A stretch of DNA of 64,000 nt from Cacajao melanocephalus (Eukaryota; Chordata; Mammalia; Primates; Pitheciidae): the NCBI GenBank assembly GCA_963573385.1, contig CAUYLG010075681.1, forward strand, positions 48,641-112,640, given 5' to 3'. Under the pieces are notes generated by a model. The model searched no databases. It worked only from the letters and a program-made list of their open reading frames with translations, and was not told where the DNA came from. Shown piece after piece: positions 24,316-37,775 of this stretch. Made by a program: the position numbers and the translations under genes. Numbering within the stretch: the stretch's first letter is position 1; each line of letters begins with the position of its first letter.

Positions 24316-27300
24316 TAGTGTTTAGAAGTTATTTCGCCTTTCTGCTTGAATCATCTCTTCTCCTTGCTTGCTTCCACTTCCCCGCCTTTGCTGTTCTCAA
24401 GCAAGACAGGCCATCCATCCCTTTCTCTGCAAATCTGCCTGTTCTGTGCCATGCAAGGTCTGCCCTCTTGAGAGATAGACCTTGCTTCCACTACCCGCTG
24501 GCTCCCAAGCGTGCCTCCCATTCTGACCTCAGGACCCCGGAGCAGGCTGCGTTATGGCATTAGCAAAACTTAGAAGGTGAGGTAAGTGTTCCTCCTCTGG
24601 GAGCCAGTGCTGGCTGGGCTTGTGCACTCTGTCACATGTCTGAAGTGCATCTGGGATGTCTACCTCGCCGGTGACCTTGGATCCAGACAAGCTGTCTGTG
24701 GGTTTTGTCACTGAGGTTGTTTACAGAGCTACCCATTCTAAAATAAGACCATGAAAATATTATCTGGCTCTCTTAGCCTTTGGCAAGAAAACTGGCCTCC
24801 ACCCCCAGGGATTGTCCAAATTGTAAGCAGAACAAGGAAATTGGGGAATTTTGCCTGCTGGTGTTTTTCTTGGGATCGGAGCTAGTTCCCCATAAGAACG
24901 TGGCATTGGTGTCTGTGTCACCCGTGTCCTCAAGCCCACGGAAGTGAGCAGGAAGGATGTTTCTCACTCAGAACTACTTGTAGAAAGTCCTTGTTCTTTG
25001 TTCTTTTTTTTTTTTTTTTTCCGACTTGCTTGAAGGGATATTTATTTATCTGTGCTTGGTGCTAATTTCTGATCTCAGGAAAAGTGTGTTTTCCCAGTGG
25101 AGTGGGTAGCAAGTGCATGACAGCCTCCAGACACCTCCCAGGGCCTTGGGTCTAGGATCACGGTGGGGGATGGTGCTGGGCAGAGAGCGTTGGCTCCATT
25201 CCTTGCCCCTTGCTTGAGGAAAAGAGAAATCTGATGTTCTTCTTCCCTTCATTCAAGTCAGAGGAAGTAACGCTGAGGCCAGGGTCCAGTTAAGGGTTCT
25301 GAAATAGTAGAAAAATAGACAAAGTGGACCTGATACATAACGTGGCTTCACTCACGGGGAAGAACTCAGGTAACATAGGAAAAGAAGAAAGCATAACGAC
25401 ATCTATGGAAGGTAACAGGATGGTGAGGCGATTGGAAACTTCCTCATTCGTGTCGTTATGTTCGCTATTAAATAGCAGATTCATGAAGGAGGAGGGAACA
25501 GAGGAGGAAAAAATAGAGAGATTTAAACATCCTTGTGAAATGAAAAATCATTCTTGCCCAAGCTTTGTAGCCAAAGCCTTCTGAAGTTCCCATACAGGCA
25601 TTCGTACCTTTCTTCTGCCTCTCTTCTTTTCAGAGACTCCTTGGTCGCTCCATAATGCAATAGGAAAGATCAGATGCTGCTGTCCAGAAACCCCAGGTCT
25701 GAGAGCTAGTGACTGCCATGACGTGAACCTAGAGTTTCTCACCGCATGGTGACCAGCCCCCCACCCCCGCCCCCGCCGGCTCACATGCTGGGACGGGGTA
25801 GGAGAGCGGCAGTGGTCTCACTGCAGCATCTGTGGGCCCTTATGGGTCTCTGTTCCACTTGCAGCTCTGGTGTGGATCCTTCCTAGACATGTAACATGCA
25901 GGGCTCAGTGCCCTGCAAAGGCTGCAGGCCACGGGACTTCATGAAAGGAGGAAGGGGAGAGAAAATTCTGCACCAGAGCAGTCATGGGTAGAGAAGATCC
26001 CTCAACCTCCCATTCAGCAGCACGTGAGATTCCTCCAATGTCAGCTCCCTCTGAGCTCGCTCCCTTTGCTCACCCTGAGCCCCTACAATGGGCCAGGTCT
26101 TTTGCCAGACCCTGAGACTGAGAGGTTGGCCACAAAGTGGCCTTTGCTCTCGAGAGCTTAGCATGATGGTGACAGAGTGAAGAGCTATCTGAGAGGAAGC
26201 AGGATGGAGTAGTTGGTGGTCTAGGATGTGACAGGCATGTGCCAAAAGAAAGCAGCCATGACTCTCTAGAAGGACAAGGGAGGTCTTCCCCAGCTACCTT
26301 CGTCCTCTCCCTGGAGATCCCAGAGCATGCAGCAGCCCCGGGCAGGCTTACCAAGTTCTTCCACGATGACTACGCCCTGGCTTTGTGACCCTGCATTGGC
26401 CAGTTCTTCCTGAGTGCTGTGCCGAGTTTGCTAAGGGTACCCACAGGGCTTGCCTGAGTCATCTTGGTTGGTGGGAATAGCTGGGTTTCACACAAACACC
26501 TGTGGTCCTCCAGCTGGGAAAGACACCACGCAAAGGAGGCTACTTCTGATTGGAGATCCACCTGCTGGAACATGAATGAGGACGTCTCCAATCACCTCAT
26601 TATCCCATTACCTGCCATCCCACAGCCCACTCATTCCTTCCTGCCTGGCCATCCTTCACCTGCCCTGGATTTGAGCTTCTCACCCCGCCCAGGCTCTGCT
26701 TCCTCTCCTGGGTCTGGGGTCCTGCTCAGGTGCTTCTACAGGAGTAATGCAGTGCTGATGTCACCTCCCTGGTCCTGCCGAGGCTTGTTGCTACCCCTAG
26801 TTGGGGTGGCAACCCCCCCACCCCCCACAGCTGCTTAACATTTGGCTAGAGGGAGTCCTGAGAGCAGTTTGCCCAGCGTTATGTGGGTTCTGCACCCAGG
26901 CAGGTCAGACCCTCAGTGGAAGCGTGGGCATCTGGAGCCAGTAAACCCAGGCTTCTCCATGCTCCACTGCCAGTGGCTCGGGGGGGCCTTGCTGGTGTTT
27001 GGGTGCTCATGAATAGTGTGAGATGTTTTGGAATTGTCTGTCTAGCTTGGTCTTTCTGTTTTATTTTTTTGTCATTGATAAATTTTAAAACAGCAACATT
27101 TTGGCTTGTTTGTTAATATTTAAGCCAGAGTCTGTTATTGGTCTTGCGTTTCCCTGAGGTTGTACTCTGTGGCTTCCCAACAAAGTGAGAGCGCGCAGAC
27201 CTGTTCTCTCGTGGAAGGTAAACGCTGATGTTAGAGTAGACGTCCTCCTCTGCTCCGGGAGAGTGAGGACAGGAACCATCAAGTGTGGTTTTATATAGGG

Positions 27301-30300
27301 TCTGTTAGGGGTGACAGTAGTCCTCCCTATCACCTGTCAGTGACTCTTGTCAGAAGGTGCAGCTTCTGTGGAGATCATTCCATTGTTTACTAAATTGCAT
27401 TTAATTTAATCAGTGATTGATTTATTTAAGTTTAATAATATCTCCTCATTGACTTACCAAAAATACAAATACCGAAGAATTTCTTTCTGAGTGCTTAATT
27501 TCTTTCCTCCAGAAGGCAGGGAAATTAAATTAGTCAGTGTTCAGGAAACTGGGTATTTGTGGTCAGAATCAACAGGGCATTTTTAACTGCTTTGTGACTC
27601 ATTAGAAAGACAGGCTGTTGAAGGTAAGGGTGATTGTTATAGCAAAGACTTGTGAGCCCCGGTTGGAGAGTCTGGGCCCACGGTCTAGTTGTTGCCACTG
27701 GGCCTCTGTGGTGAGGCTCCCTTTGTTCTCAGTGCCCTGGTGGACGCAGGCCATGGCGGTCGTCCTTTGTTTCCGACCCGCAGGGGCCTTCAGAGTTGAG
27801 GAAGCGCCATGCATTGTGCCTGGACCTGGCCTCGGGTGTCAGGAGGGAGGCGCATCTCGGGAGGAGATGCTCCGAGACCCTGGGGCTTGGGCCAGGTGCC
27901 AGACAATCCCAGGTAAATACCAGAGCTGCCCCCTACCCCGAACACACACACACTGCAGAGGACCCCGGCAGGCAGGCTGGCACCCCCACCATGGCCTGGT
28001 GAGTGTCTCCCTCTGCTGCACCTCTTTAAGGTCATGGGAGAGGAGAGAAAGGTGAGTGGGGTGCCATTTTCCTCCTGCAGTTGCTGGGTGAGGTTTGGAA
28101 GGCTCTGAGAGGCGAGGGGAGCTGTGTGTGTAAGTACAGTTGACGGTTCAGGCTGGTGGGTGTGACGCCCTGTAGGGGGGTTGTCCCAAAGGCCCTCTCA
28201 GTTCCTGCATCCTGATCCTGGCTGTTTGCTGTGTGAGGAGGGTCTCAGCTCAGCGATGTCAGAAGTCAGGCTGTAAGTAGCTCCTTGAGGCAAGACTGAG
28301 TGTTGGCGCCCATGCTAGGGAGGCGGAGCCCTGTGTCCACAGCCACTGCCCACCAGCCGAGCATGGCCAGCAGGAGCACGGGACCAGCGTCACTAGAACT
28401 GTGGATGCTTTGAGAGAAATCAGAATTGCCACGGAAAACCTGAACCCTCCAAATTTTGCACATTTCAGTATTCTGTAAGCATTGTGTGGGCTGAAGCAGA
28501 CACCCTGGCAGGCAGGTCCTAGCCTGCTGGCTTCGGCTGTGGGGTCCTGCGAGGTGACCCCTGTGGTGTCTGCGTCATCTCCCTGCACCTGGCACGCCGG
28601 GGGCACGCCCTGATGGGCACTGGATCTACTAAGGGTTCAGCAAACTGGGATGATGGCCTGAATCTAAAAAGGATTACATTCAATAGGCTTTCAAAATGAC
28701 GTCTGCACCTGCAGCTACAAAAGTGTCACCGACGAGAAGGACTCGCTCAGTTAGACACGTGGCTCCAGTTAGAAGTCCAGTGTGACCTTCCGCGCGTGGC
28801 TGGCGTGACCTGCTCTGACAGAAGCAGGTTTTCTAGAAGCTAGTGGCTTTGTGTGTTCTGTCTTGGATGCCACTGTCCCTCTGAGAAGGACCCTAGTCAT
28901 GTGGAGCTCATCTCAAGTGGAGGGACCTGATGGTGAGAGGCTGTGGCAGGAGGCAAAAGAGAAAATAGAAAGTGGTTGAGGCTCATTTGGGGCACTTGTG
29001 GCTATTTCTTGCAGCACACATGCGGGACGGACGCCTCAGATTCTCTGGGTCCAGAGGCCGGAGCAAGGGCCAGAGAGGTGCAGGGAGGTGCAACCTACTC
29101 CCTGTGGGGAAGGTCCCTTCACCTGTCAGCATCCCTGGGGAGGAGGCTGCCTGGGGTCTCACCTCCTGTCACTGGAATGTCCCAGCAGCATCTCACTCTG
29201 CAGCAGGGGTGGCCTCACCCTTCCCAGGCTGTGCCGGCTGCGTCTGCACGTCAGCTCTGAGGACGCACGCTGGGCCCTCTTCCCCATCATCCACACCCGT
29301 GGAGCAGAGACAGAGAGTAGGCCTTTGAAAGAAATGTTTTAAGTAAGGGGATAACTGAAAATATAATGAATCAACAAGTGAATGTATGTTATGGAAGATA
29401 ATTTGCAAAACTGGTAAAGGTTGAAGTAGAATCCCTTGAGCGTGTAGCTCATGTGTCTGTAAGAACATCACCAGAAAGCATAAGGAATAGCTTCTCTGCA
29501 TTCCAGATGGACAAGGAAGAGGCTTCAGATGAATCAGGTGATGCTGGACCAAGGCTCACATTTGGGTTCTAAGAGATTCTATCAGGGAGATCCTAATTTT
29601 CCTGTTTTTTAGTATCTATTAGTTGGTGTGTTACTGCACATTTAATTTTCACAGCACTTCCACATGCTGCAAAAGAGGGGCTATTTTCATAGGCTGAAGC
29701 CAAGGCCCTGAAGCTCCACAAGATGAAATACTTCAGCTGGAATCACACAGCCAGGTAGAGATACAGGCAGGAAATGTGCTCAATCTAGATGAGCCCACAG
29801 CCTTAGTCTTCTTCCTGCCCCTCACAGACCTCCAAGGGCAGCCCCCTGCTGAGTGTGGAAAAGACACTCTGAGTCTGTCCAGCCTCCTGCCTGGGGCTGA
29901 CGCATCACCCTCAAATGCAACACACACTGGCATTTGCTCCTGAAAGGAGATGCATTTATGCAAGCAGTGGAGGAACTTAGCACTCATTTCTGAATAGCCC
30001 TTTGTTCCTTGGAGGTATTGGGAGACTTTTATTTCACTTACCAGGCAGCCTCAGTTCCCTGATTGTAGCTTGGCACATCCTGGATAACAACCATTGGAGA
30101 GGAAGACCTCTCTGAGAAGAAGGCCCAGGGGCCTTTTAGGACAGCACCTCCACTGCCAGGAAGCTGCCTCACCTGCCATGCACCATCCTGGGACTGCCAA
30201 GGGCGCGGTCTTTGACTGAGAAGGACAAGAGGCCCGGGCGTGAGGCCAGGCTCCCACTCCACAGCATCACAGGTAATGACGGTAGTAACACCAGCTGCTG

Positions 30301-31954
30301 AGATGTGGGGAGTCCTCCAGGCAAGCCTGGAACCCTATGCTTCACCTGCTCTTCAGGATGCCTTTGGCTGCAAGAAACAAAACCAAACCCGTCTGGCCTC
30401 TATTGTAAGGACAGTTGCTTCTGCAGAACTGGAAGTCTAGGGAAGGAGACAGAAGCCACCAGAGCCTCGTCCTGTGTCATGGGACTCATCCTCTCTCCAC
30501 AGCTGCCGCTGGTGAGACCAGAGTTGGACTTGACACCAGAAGCAGCTGTTCTATATATGGGTGGGTAAGCCAGGTCTGCAGAAATGGGAAGTGGTGGCAA
30601 GGGCAACCGAGGCGACGTGTGGGGTGTGCTGACCCCACAGGGCCCAGTGAGTTGGTGGTGCTGCATGATGCCAAGAACAGATTCACATGTTGAAGAAGCA
30701 GAAACCGTGAGCAGACAGAGAGCCGACTCCTGCAGTCAGTGTGCAGAGGTGCTGAGAGAGGGTGGGGGGTCCCGGGGCACCCCAGAGAGGAGCGCCAGTA
30801 AAGAAAAAGTAACAGTAGTGCCATTAGGAACTTGTTTATTTATGAACTTAAGACAAGCTCAGTGGGCACTCTGAGGGGGCTTTGACAGGCCGCATTTTCT
30901 TTCAGCCAATAAAGATTCTTGTGCAGCTACATAATGAGTTGTTGGAGCACATTTTTCCATTTGTTACTCAAACACAATTAGTCACGTAGTTTAACCTTGT
31001 CATTAATAGGACATACATTTTGTCTTAGCTCCAATCAGCTCTTCTTCTCCCTGTGCTTAATTTTAAAAATTAATTTTCTGGAACCACAGTAATCACTTTG
31101 GATAGGGGTTTGTGCGTACAATTATTTACTAATGATCAAAATTAGGTCTCCTGAGGCTTTAACCGCATGCGGTGTGTTAAGACCATCTTTGATGAGAAAA
31201 ACTAGTCCTGGCCCCCAGGTTCAGGTGGTTTCACAGAATGTGCTGCATGGAAAGGATGCTGCCTCCTGCAGATGGGTGTCTGTGGCTAGGCCTATCGCCA
31301 GCAGTTTGCTCATGGGCCTTGCTAAGGATGCACTCTGTTCATCCTTTGGCCCCTTCCACCTGCTAGCAAGCCCTGTTATTCTAAGCACCTCTGCAATCTG
31401 CCCGTGTCACCTTTTCTGGTGCCTTTGGAGATCAGAAGACTTTGGGGGCCTGAGCCTAACTGCAGTTTACCCTGAGTGCTGGGGGCCCTGATGGGCACTG
31501 GCTGCGGTAAGCTGGGCCTGCAGCCCCTGGGCCCTGGCCCTGGTGGGATGGATAAGATGCTGCCATCCCAGTATGGTTCCAGGATGGTCCCTCGTGGCTT
31601 CACCCACGTGAGAGTCAGCATGAGGCGCACTTCAGCTCACCGCGGTTTTCAAGTTAAAAATCCTCTGTCCTCGGCCCCTCTCACACTGCATCTCTTAACT
31701 CCTTTCCTTCTGCTATGGCGTGGCTCCCATCTCCCAATGGGAGCCTACTACCTGTAACTATTTCCCCTCTGTGCCACGGTGTGGAGGGGGAGCGCCTGCC
31801 GACGGCACTTGGAAGGTGCTGGTATGGAACCCACCTCCAGTGCTGATGCGTGGCAGTGTCCCTGGAAACCTCCACTTCCTGCTCTGAGGAGGCGGGTCCT
31901 GCCGACGTCTCTGTGTCTTGGAGCTCAGAACAGTCAGATCTGTACCACGGCTGC
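24316..31954. other. Intronic stretch, mostly unrecognised
   Basis: Contains a 17-base T run (25004-25020), a MIR3/L3-like fragment at about 26065-26180, and a MIR at about 29620-29760 (tgaagccaaggccctgaagc). No Alu or young L1 is present. Scattered open frames up to 145 codons overlap on both strands and show nothing recognisable. No exon is found. Confidence 0.45.
25004..25020. repeat. Poly-T tract, 17 bases
   Basis: Uninterrupted T run after ttgttctttgttc, with no retroposon body attached. Confidence 0.85.
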
Positions 31955-32190
31955 CCCCACTCTTACCGCACGAACACAGCATGACAGTCCTCCCACCCCA
32001 CTTCCTGCATGGACATAGCTCCCTTCCTGCGTGAATGCAGCACCATGGCTATGCCCCCCACTTCCCCTGTGGACGTGGCACGATGGCTGCAATCCCCACT
32101 TCCCACCTGAACATGGCACCACAGCTGGCCCCCCACACCCCTTTACTGCTTGAACATGGCACCGCTACTGCGTCCCACCTACCCTTGCCG
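31955..32190. repeat. Degenerate minisatellite, about 30-45-bp units
   Basis: About six imperfect copies of a unit with the pattern cccccacttcc, variable spacer, t/cgaac or tgga, atggcac, then ggct follow one another. Visible anchors are cccacttcctgcatggacat, ccccacttcccctgtggacg, ccccacttcccacctgaaca and ctgcttgaacatggcaccgc. Unit length is irregular, so the array is old and decaying. Confidence 0.65.
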
Positions 32191-32229
32191 TGTGATCACT
32201 GCCTTCATCCTCACCACCTCATGTGGAGC

Positions 32230-32395
32230 AGGAGTGACCACGAGACGGTGCTTTCTTAGGGAACCTGAGGCCCAGGGAGGATAAAGTCATCTTCCAGGGT
32301 CATTGACAGATCACAAAAAGTGGGTTTAGACTCAGGACCCGAACTTCAAGCTCACTGTCTTCTCAGTGTGCCACAGCAGTGCCCCAAATGAGAGA
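32230..32395 (+). repeat. MIR SINE, diverged
   Basis: Reads agggaacctgaggcccaggg, aaagtgggtttagactcagg, acccgaacttcaagctcact: the second half of MIR in sense orientation. Confidence 0.65.
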
Positions 32396-35300
32396 AATGC
32401 ATTTCAGCATGCCTACATGAACACTCACGTGGCATTCAATTACTTACGAGGGGCCGTGTGAACCCCCGAAACGGCGAGTAAAACCCACACGTGTAGCGCA
32501 TCCCCAGTGCATTGCTGAACATCATTTTGGCCCTCCGGCATGGCCACCACCGAAGGATGGATGTGACAACCTCGGGGTCCTCCTCTAGGTGAGGCGCTGC
32601 CCTGGGCAGGCTCAAGACAGAGATGAGTGCTGTGCCATCTGCCTTCCAGGACTCGGGCCAGCCGGAGACAGAGACGTGGGCGCACACACATTATTGTACA
32701 GCTGCTTAGCTCAGCGTGGGAGATGGGTGAGGACCCAGAACGACCTGGGAGCAGCCCCACATCCAGCTTTGAGTGTTGGCAGGTTTGGGGGGCCCCGGTG
32801 GCTGTGGGCCTTGCATTTGAGCTAAGGCGTTAATAGCAGGGTGGCTAGGATGCGTTTTTTTCCGAGGGGGGCTTGGCTAGGCTTCCTCAGCTCTGCGTAG
32901 TTTGAGTAGGTCTGGTGGCTTTCTTGGTTTCAGTCTTCCTCTGGCACTGCTGAGGTGACAGATCTCTCCACATTTTTTACCTCCCATTTCCTAGAATGCT
33001 AGTTACATGAGTTGTTGCGAGGGAGAAAAAGCCACATAGGTTCAGTAAGTTTGAGAAGTTTTGCATCCTCTTTCGTTTTCTTGGCCATTCTGCATTTCCT
33101 GTTTGGTTTAGAAGATCCAAAAGATCTTACAGAAAAGAGAACCTACCTATTCACTCAAGCTAAGCTAGAACACCTGAAACGTTTATGATCACAGAAGCAC
33201 TTTTAAACAGCACCTGTAAACTTCACACAGAACCCACTTTGGGAAAGGGCACTAAATTCCCCGTGATTATTTTTTAAAATGGTGAATGCCTCCCTCACTG
33301 GCAGCTGTGCTAAAGCCGAGGTCTCTCACAGCTCTTTAGGGACCACAGCCCCTGCAGCCTGAGAAAAATCCCAAAGCTGGCATGTTCCCGTGTTTGCATC
33401 TGAGCAAGTGATGCAGTTGTTGTAGCAGGGCAGTCGTGGCCTGGAGCAGGCCGCTTGTTTGGCTAAATATGAGACAGGAAATCGGTGCAGGAATTTCACT
33501 TGAAATCCCAACCACTAGTGTTTCTCTGGACTATAAATACCTTTTAAAATATAAACCTTTAAATTTGTGGGGCCTAAAACAGATCTTTTATGACAGCGTC
33601 AAATACATCTTGCTATCTATCTGTGGCCTTCAAGAGCATTGGAAACATAAGCACTTACCTTACCTATGTCTTTCACAGGAACTATCATAATTTTGCTGAA
33701 AATCTAAATCTGTGCCTTGCCTACGTGTGGCCATCTATGTGAGGCTCCTATAACCTCAAAGGCAAGGGCGGTGCACAGTCATCGGTTATCAGAGGCCATC
33801 AGTGCTTTCACAGAGACTGCCTATTTTGTTAGCAACAGGAAATAATTTTCCTTGGCAAACAGATGTGCTAATTCTTGCTGCTGCTTTGACTTGAAATTTC
33901 ATCAGGAAAAGGGGACGTACTAGACAAGGCACTTTCCCCGATTCACCTACCTGACAGCCTCTGCCGTCAATGCCTGCGGGCAAGCAGCCTGCTGGTTTGT
34001 GTTTAGGTTTGGGTAGGAATCCATAGTTCACCCAGTGGAGAAGCCTGTTATGGCCACTGAACATGGACATTGGTGCTTTATTTATGTGACCAGCCACGGA
34101 GGGACTTTTGTTTCCTCTGCAATAGGCACATGTGGCAGGTCCTCCCAGCTTAGGATAAAGTGTTCCAGGAGTTTACACAGTCAAGAAGTGTTAGGCCTCT
34201 GGGTCTTGGTTGAGACCCAGGATAAGACGGGCCATCTTTACAACCAGCAAGACCTGGGCGATTGCCTTCTCTTTTCCTCCCCGTCTTTTCTGTTTTTCTT
34301 CCCTTAGGCTCTCACTTCAGGCTCTTAATTTGCTGAAGGAAAAGTAGTTTGAATAATAAAAATGTAAAAAAGAAAAAAAAAAAATGAGTGGAGGAAACCA
34401 AGTGAGAGTGTTTTGAAAATCCAAAAAATTCACAAGAGAATTTGGTACACATCCTCCCTCCGCTGTTGATGCCAAGTCTGGACACTTCTAGGAAAGAGAG
34501 GACAGGCGTAGTCCCTGTGTGGGAAGGTTTATAAGCACATACCCTCTGCTGGTGGTTTTTATTTTTTGGTCCCTGGGAGAACCAGATTCTAATGACTAAC
34601 ATGGTTTATCTTTCACTTTGCCCCAAAATAGTTTCTTTGCTGTCATCTTACAAACCGAGATCCTCTTGAATCAGGGCAGTAGTTTCTAGCCCTATTTATA
34701 GAACTCTGGCATCTTCAGATTTATTTAGATGAGGAAATCCCCGAAAATATTTAAATGGGAACACCATGTACCCGCGCACATTCCTGTCTTTTTGTTCCCG
34801 GGTAGTGTTTCTGCTCACACAGTCCCTGGTCTGTCCGCGGAATCCTGGAAGGGAATGAGGGACAGTGCTGCCGTGCCAGGAGCAGCGGGAACGCCACAGA
34901 CACTCGAGGAAGTGGGAAGCAATGTTGCTTTCTTCTTCATTTAACCTTGGAGCAGAAATGTGACTGCCCTTTTGACTCTGACCGTTGAACTGGCACAAAA
35001 ACAATATTGGAACAGTATTAAAAGACAAAGTCATCCCCTTCCATCTCCCCAGAGTTTGGTCCAGTTCCTGGCCCTCAGTATTTTACCAGGTTTTAGTAAA
35101 GGTAGATATAATTTTACATACGTTTTTAGTTAACATCTCATAAGTATTTTCTGTGTTTCTTAACGTGGTCTTCCTGAAAAACACTCATGATAGCTGATAG
35201 CTCTGTTGATGAGTGCTGATTTGTACCATATTTACGTACTTGGCAGAGGCCAGATACTTACATTGTCATCAGTGTCTGTGCTATAAATGTTGCCTCACTG

Positions 35301-35778
35301 GGCGCCTGCAATGTAGCCGTTGCCACATTTTGAATGCTTTCCACAGGGTAGACCCGAGAAGTCAGATTCCTAGTAAAAGATGATGAACGTTTTATAGCTC
35401 AGGATATGTGTGGCTATATCCATCTGTAAAGACCTACTTACGTTGATTACCATATCTAGGATAGAGTAAATTTGAGGACTTCCGAGCCCTGACCCCTTCC
35501 TCGAACCTTTCTCCACTTCTGCGTTCTCACTAATGAGAGAGTGGCCCAGAGGCGCCACGTGGTAGCACACAGTGGCTTTGGATGCCTGCCCTCCCCAGCA
35601 GGATGGAACTCTCTGTCCCAGGTCCTCAGCAGCTGTTTGCAGGGACTCTATGATTTGTGTCTTGAGAATGCTGCAGACACCTTAGCAAGTCCTCTGGCTT
35701 TTCTGTAGCTATTTCTGTGTGTGTAGTGATTGTATGGCAAGTCAGGCCTGTGTGGCCCTGCAGTGACGGGGACGGAGG
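32396..35778. other. Intronic sequence, nothing recognised
   Basis: Unique-looking intron. An A-rich patch lies at about 34355-34384. No repeat family or exon is recognised. Confidence 0.45.
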
Positions 35779-35878
35779 AAGATGCAGTGATTTCTTGCTT
35801 TCTCGTTGTTTCCATGGTCTATAAGACAACTTGAGTTCTGTGTTTTCTCCGTGTTTAAATACATGTTCTACCTAATGA
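35779..35878 (+). repeat. 100-bp direct repeat, copy 1
   Basis: Runs from aagatgcagtgatttcttgc to catgttctacctaatga. It is identical base for base to 36826-36925, 1047 bp downstream. The flanks differ (gag after copy 1, tca after copy 2). No mobile-element signature lies inside. Confidence 0.97.
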
Positions 35879-36825
35879 GAGTCTAATGGCATTTGCATAG
35901 AGGGTTACCGTGTAGTCACCACATGGAGCCTCTGACCTCATGAGCTGAGAGATCTCTGGTGTGTGTTGTTCCAGTGGTTCCACACCCTGCCTTTTTTAGC
36001 TGTGCAGCACAGCTCACTGCTACCTGCCTCCCTGATACGGTCTCAAGTCCACAGGATCGCCCTGGGACTGAGGATCAGAGTGACCGATAGCAAGCAAGGA
36101 GCTTGGGTCTGCTTGTCTAAACGTCTCACGTGCTCACAGATCTCACACTCTGCACCCAGCCAGCAACTGCCTCCTCAAGGATCCAACTTCCCCACCAGGA
36201 CACAGCCAGGTAATAACACCCCTGCTGTCCTCTGTTCCTGTCTTGTGCCCATTCACTGATAGATTTTAGGCAGTTTCTACATGCAGGTACTGCCTGGGTG
36301 CTGGGGTCTGAGGCTGACAGGGTGGACACAGCATTGCCCTCTGGGAGTCCATAACCAAGTGAGAGAGACCGATCAGCTCACAGAGGCACATTATCACCGA
36401 TGGATTCCAGCACACTACAGGGACATTTTGTCATGTGGGGAGAGCAGTCAGTGGGGCTGAAGGGTGAGGAATCCTTAACTATCTTGGAAGGCATACAGTG
36501 TTCCAGAAAGAGGGAGCGAGGACAGTTGAGGAAGGCACAGGCACCCTGGGTTGTGGCTGAGGTAGCAAAGAGGAGGCAGCGCCTAGGAAGGCAGAGCCTT
36601 AGGTGTCTCGGGAAGAGATTGGTCTCCAGGGCAAAGGAGGCCTCTGGCAGGGAGGGGAAAGCAGCTTTGCACTTTGCTTTGCCTGCTGCAGTGTGAAGGA
36701 TGGAATGGGCTGGAGGAGGTGTGGGATGGCCAGTTGGGATGCAGGTGCAGGACGTGCCGATGTGCGGTCTGAACTAGGGCAGTGGAGTGAGGTTGGACAA
36801 CTGAGTGCGTCTAAGGAGAATGGGT
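35879..36825. other. 947-bp segment between the two copies of the direct repeat
   Basis: The segment is unlike the repeat itself. From about 36262 it contains old MIR3/L3-like phrases (gggagtccataaccaagtga, attttgtcatgtggggagag). It could be the original intron sequence or inserted material; the sequence alone does not decide. Confidence 0.5.
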
Positions 36826-36925
36826 AAGATGCAGTGATTTCTTGCTTTCTCGTTGTTTCCATGGTCTATAAGACAACTTGAGTTCTGTGTTTTCTCCGTG
36901 TTTAAATACATGTTCTACCTAATGA
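36826..36925 (+). repeat. 100-bp direct repeat, copy 2
   Basis: Perfect copy of 35779-35878. Zero differences in 100 intronic bases imply a very recent duplication, recent gene conversion, or an assembly error. Confidence 0.97.
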
Positions 36926-37775
36926 TCAGGTCGTTTCTAGATCTCATTCTTCAATAAAAGGAGTCAGGGCTGCCTGGAGATGCTTAAAGAGTGAAGGGAA
37001 TATGGCATAAAGACACAGGAACCAGTGTGAAGGGCCAGGGGAAAATAATGACTTATATGTGTAGAAACACCTGGCAGACATCCTTCCCAGGTGAGCCACA
37101 TTGATGTCACCAAAAAACGGACAGGGTGGCATTGTGTGCCTCCTGAGCTGAGGCATCCGGGGGACACGGCATCACTTTTTCGGTGTTCCTGCCCCAAACC
37201 GTAACTACAGCTAATCTCAAAGGGACATCAACTGAGCCAGGACCAAGGGACATTCTACAGAATGGCCTGAACTCCTCAGGGGTTTCGAGGTCATAGAAGA
37301 CCCCCACAGAAACAAAAGCCAGAAACAACACCCAGATCTGAGGAACGAAAGAGCCAAAGCAGTCACACGCAGCTTTGATCCTGAACTAAATCTTGAACCA
37401 AGAAAAACATTGCTTTTTTTCCTTTCCTAAAATGGACAGGAGTCGAACACTTGGCTGAATTTGGGTGAGGTCTGCAGACTAGCTAATGGTAGCATATCAG
37501 TGTTGATTTTCTGATTTTCATCATTGTACTGTGGTTATGAGAGTGCTGTTGTTTTTAGGAGATAAACACTCAGTTATCTAGCAGGAAAGGGGCTAAATGT
37601 CTGCAACCCACTCCTAGATAGGTAGATAAAGAGAATGGGAATTTGAGAAAGCAAATGGTAATATTTAGAGACCGAGATGAAGAATATATACAGAGTTTTT
37701 GTATTTTTGCACATTTTCTGTAAAATGCTAAACAATTACTTCAAAATAAAATTATTCCAAAATAAAATGCTAAAC
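36926..37775 (+). mobile_element. Old LINE 3' end (L1M/HAL1-type), sense
   Basis: From about 37190: gggacattctacagaatggc, gttgattttctgattttcat, cattgtactgtggttatgag, atgtctgcaacccactccta, acattttctgtaaaatgcta, ending aattattccaaaataaaatg. This order matches a widely dispersed mammalian LINE 3' end as I recall it; the family name is tentative. The first 260 bp are less clear. Confidence 0.55.

Noticed and set aside
35370..35490. C/D-box snoRNA-like pattern (gatgatgaacg followed about 100 nt later by ctga)
   Set aside because: No terminal stem is visible and the box spacing is too long. It is probably chance.
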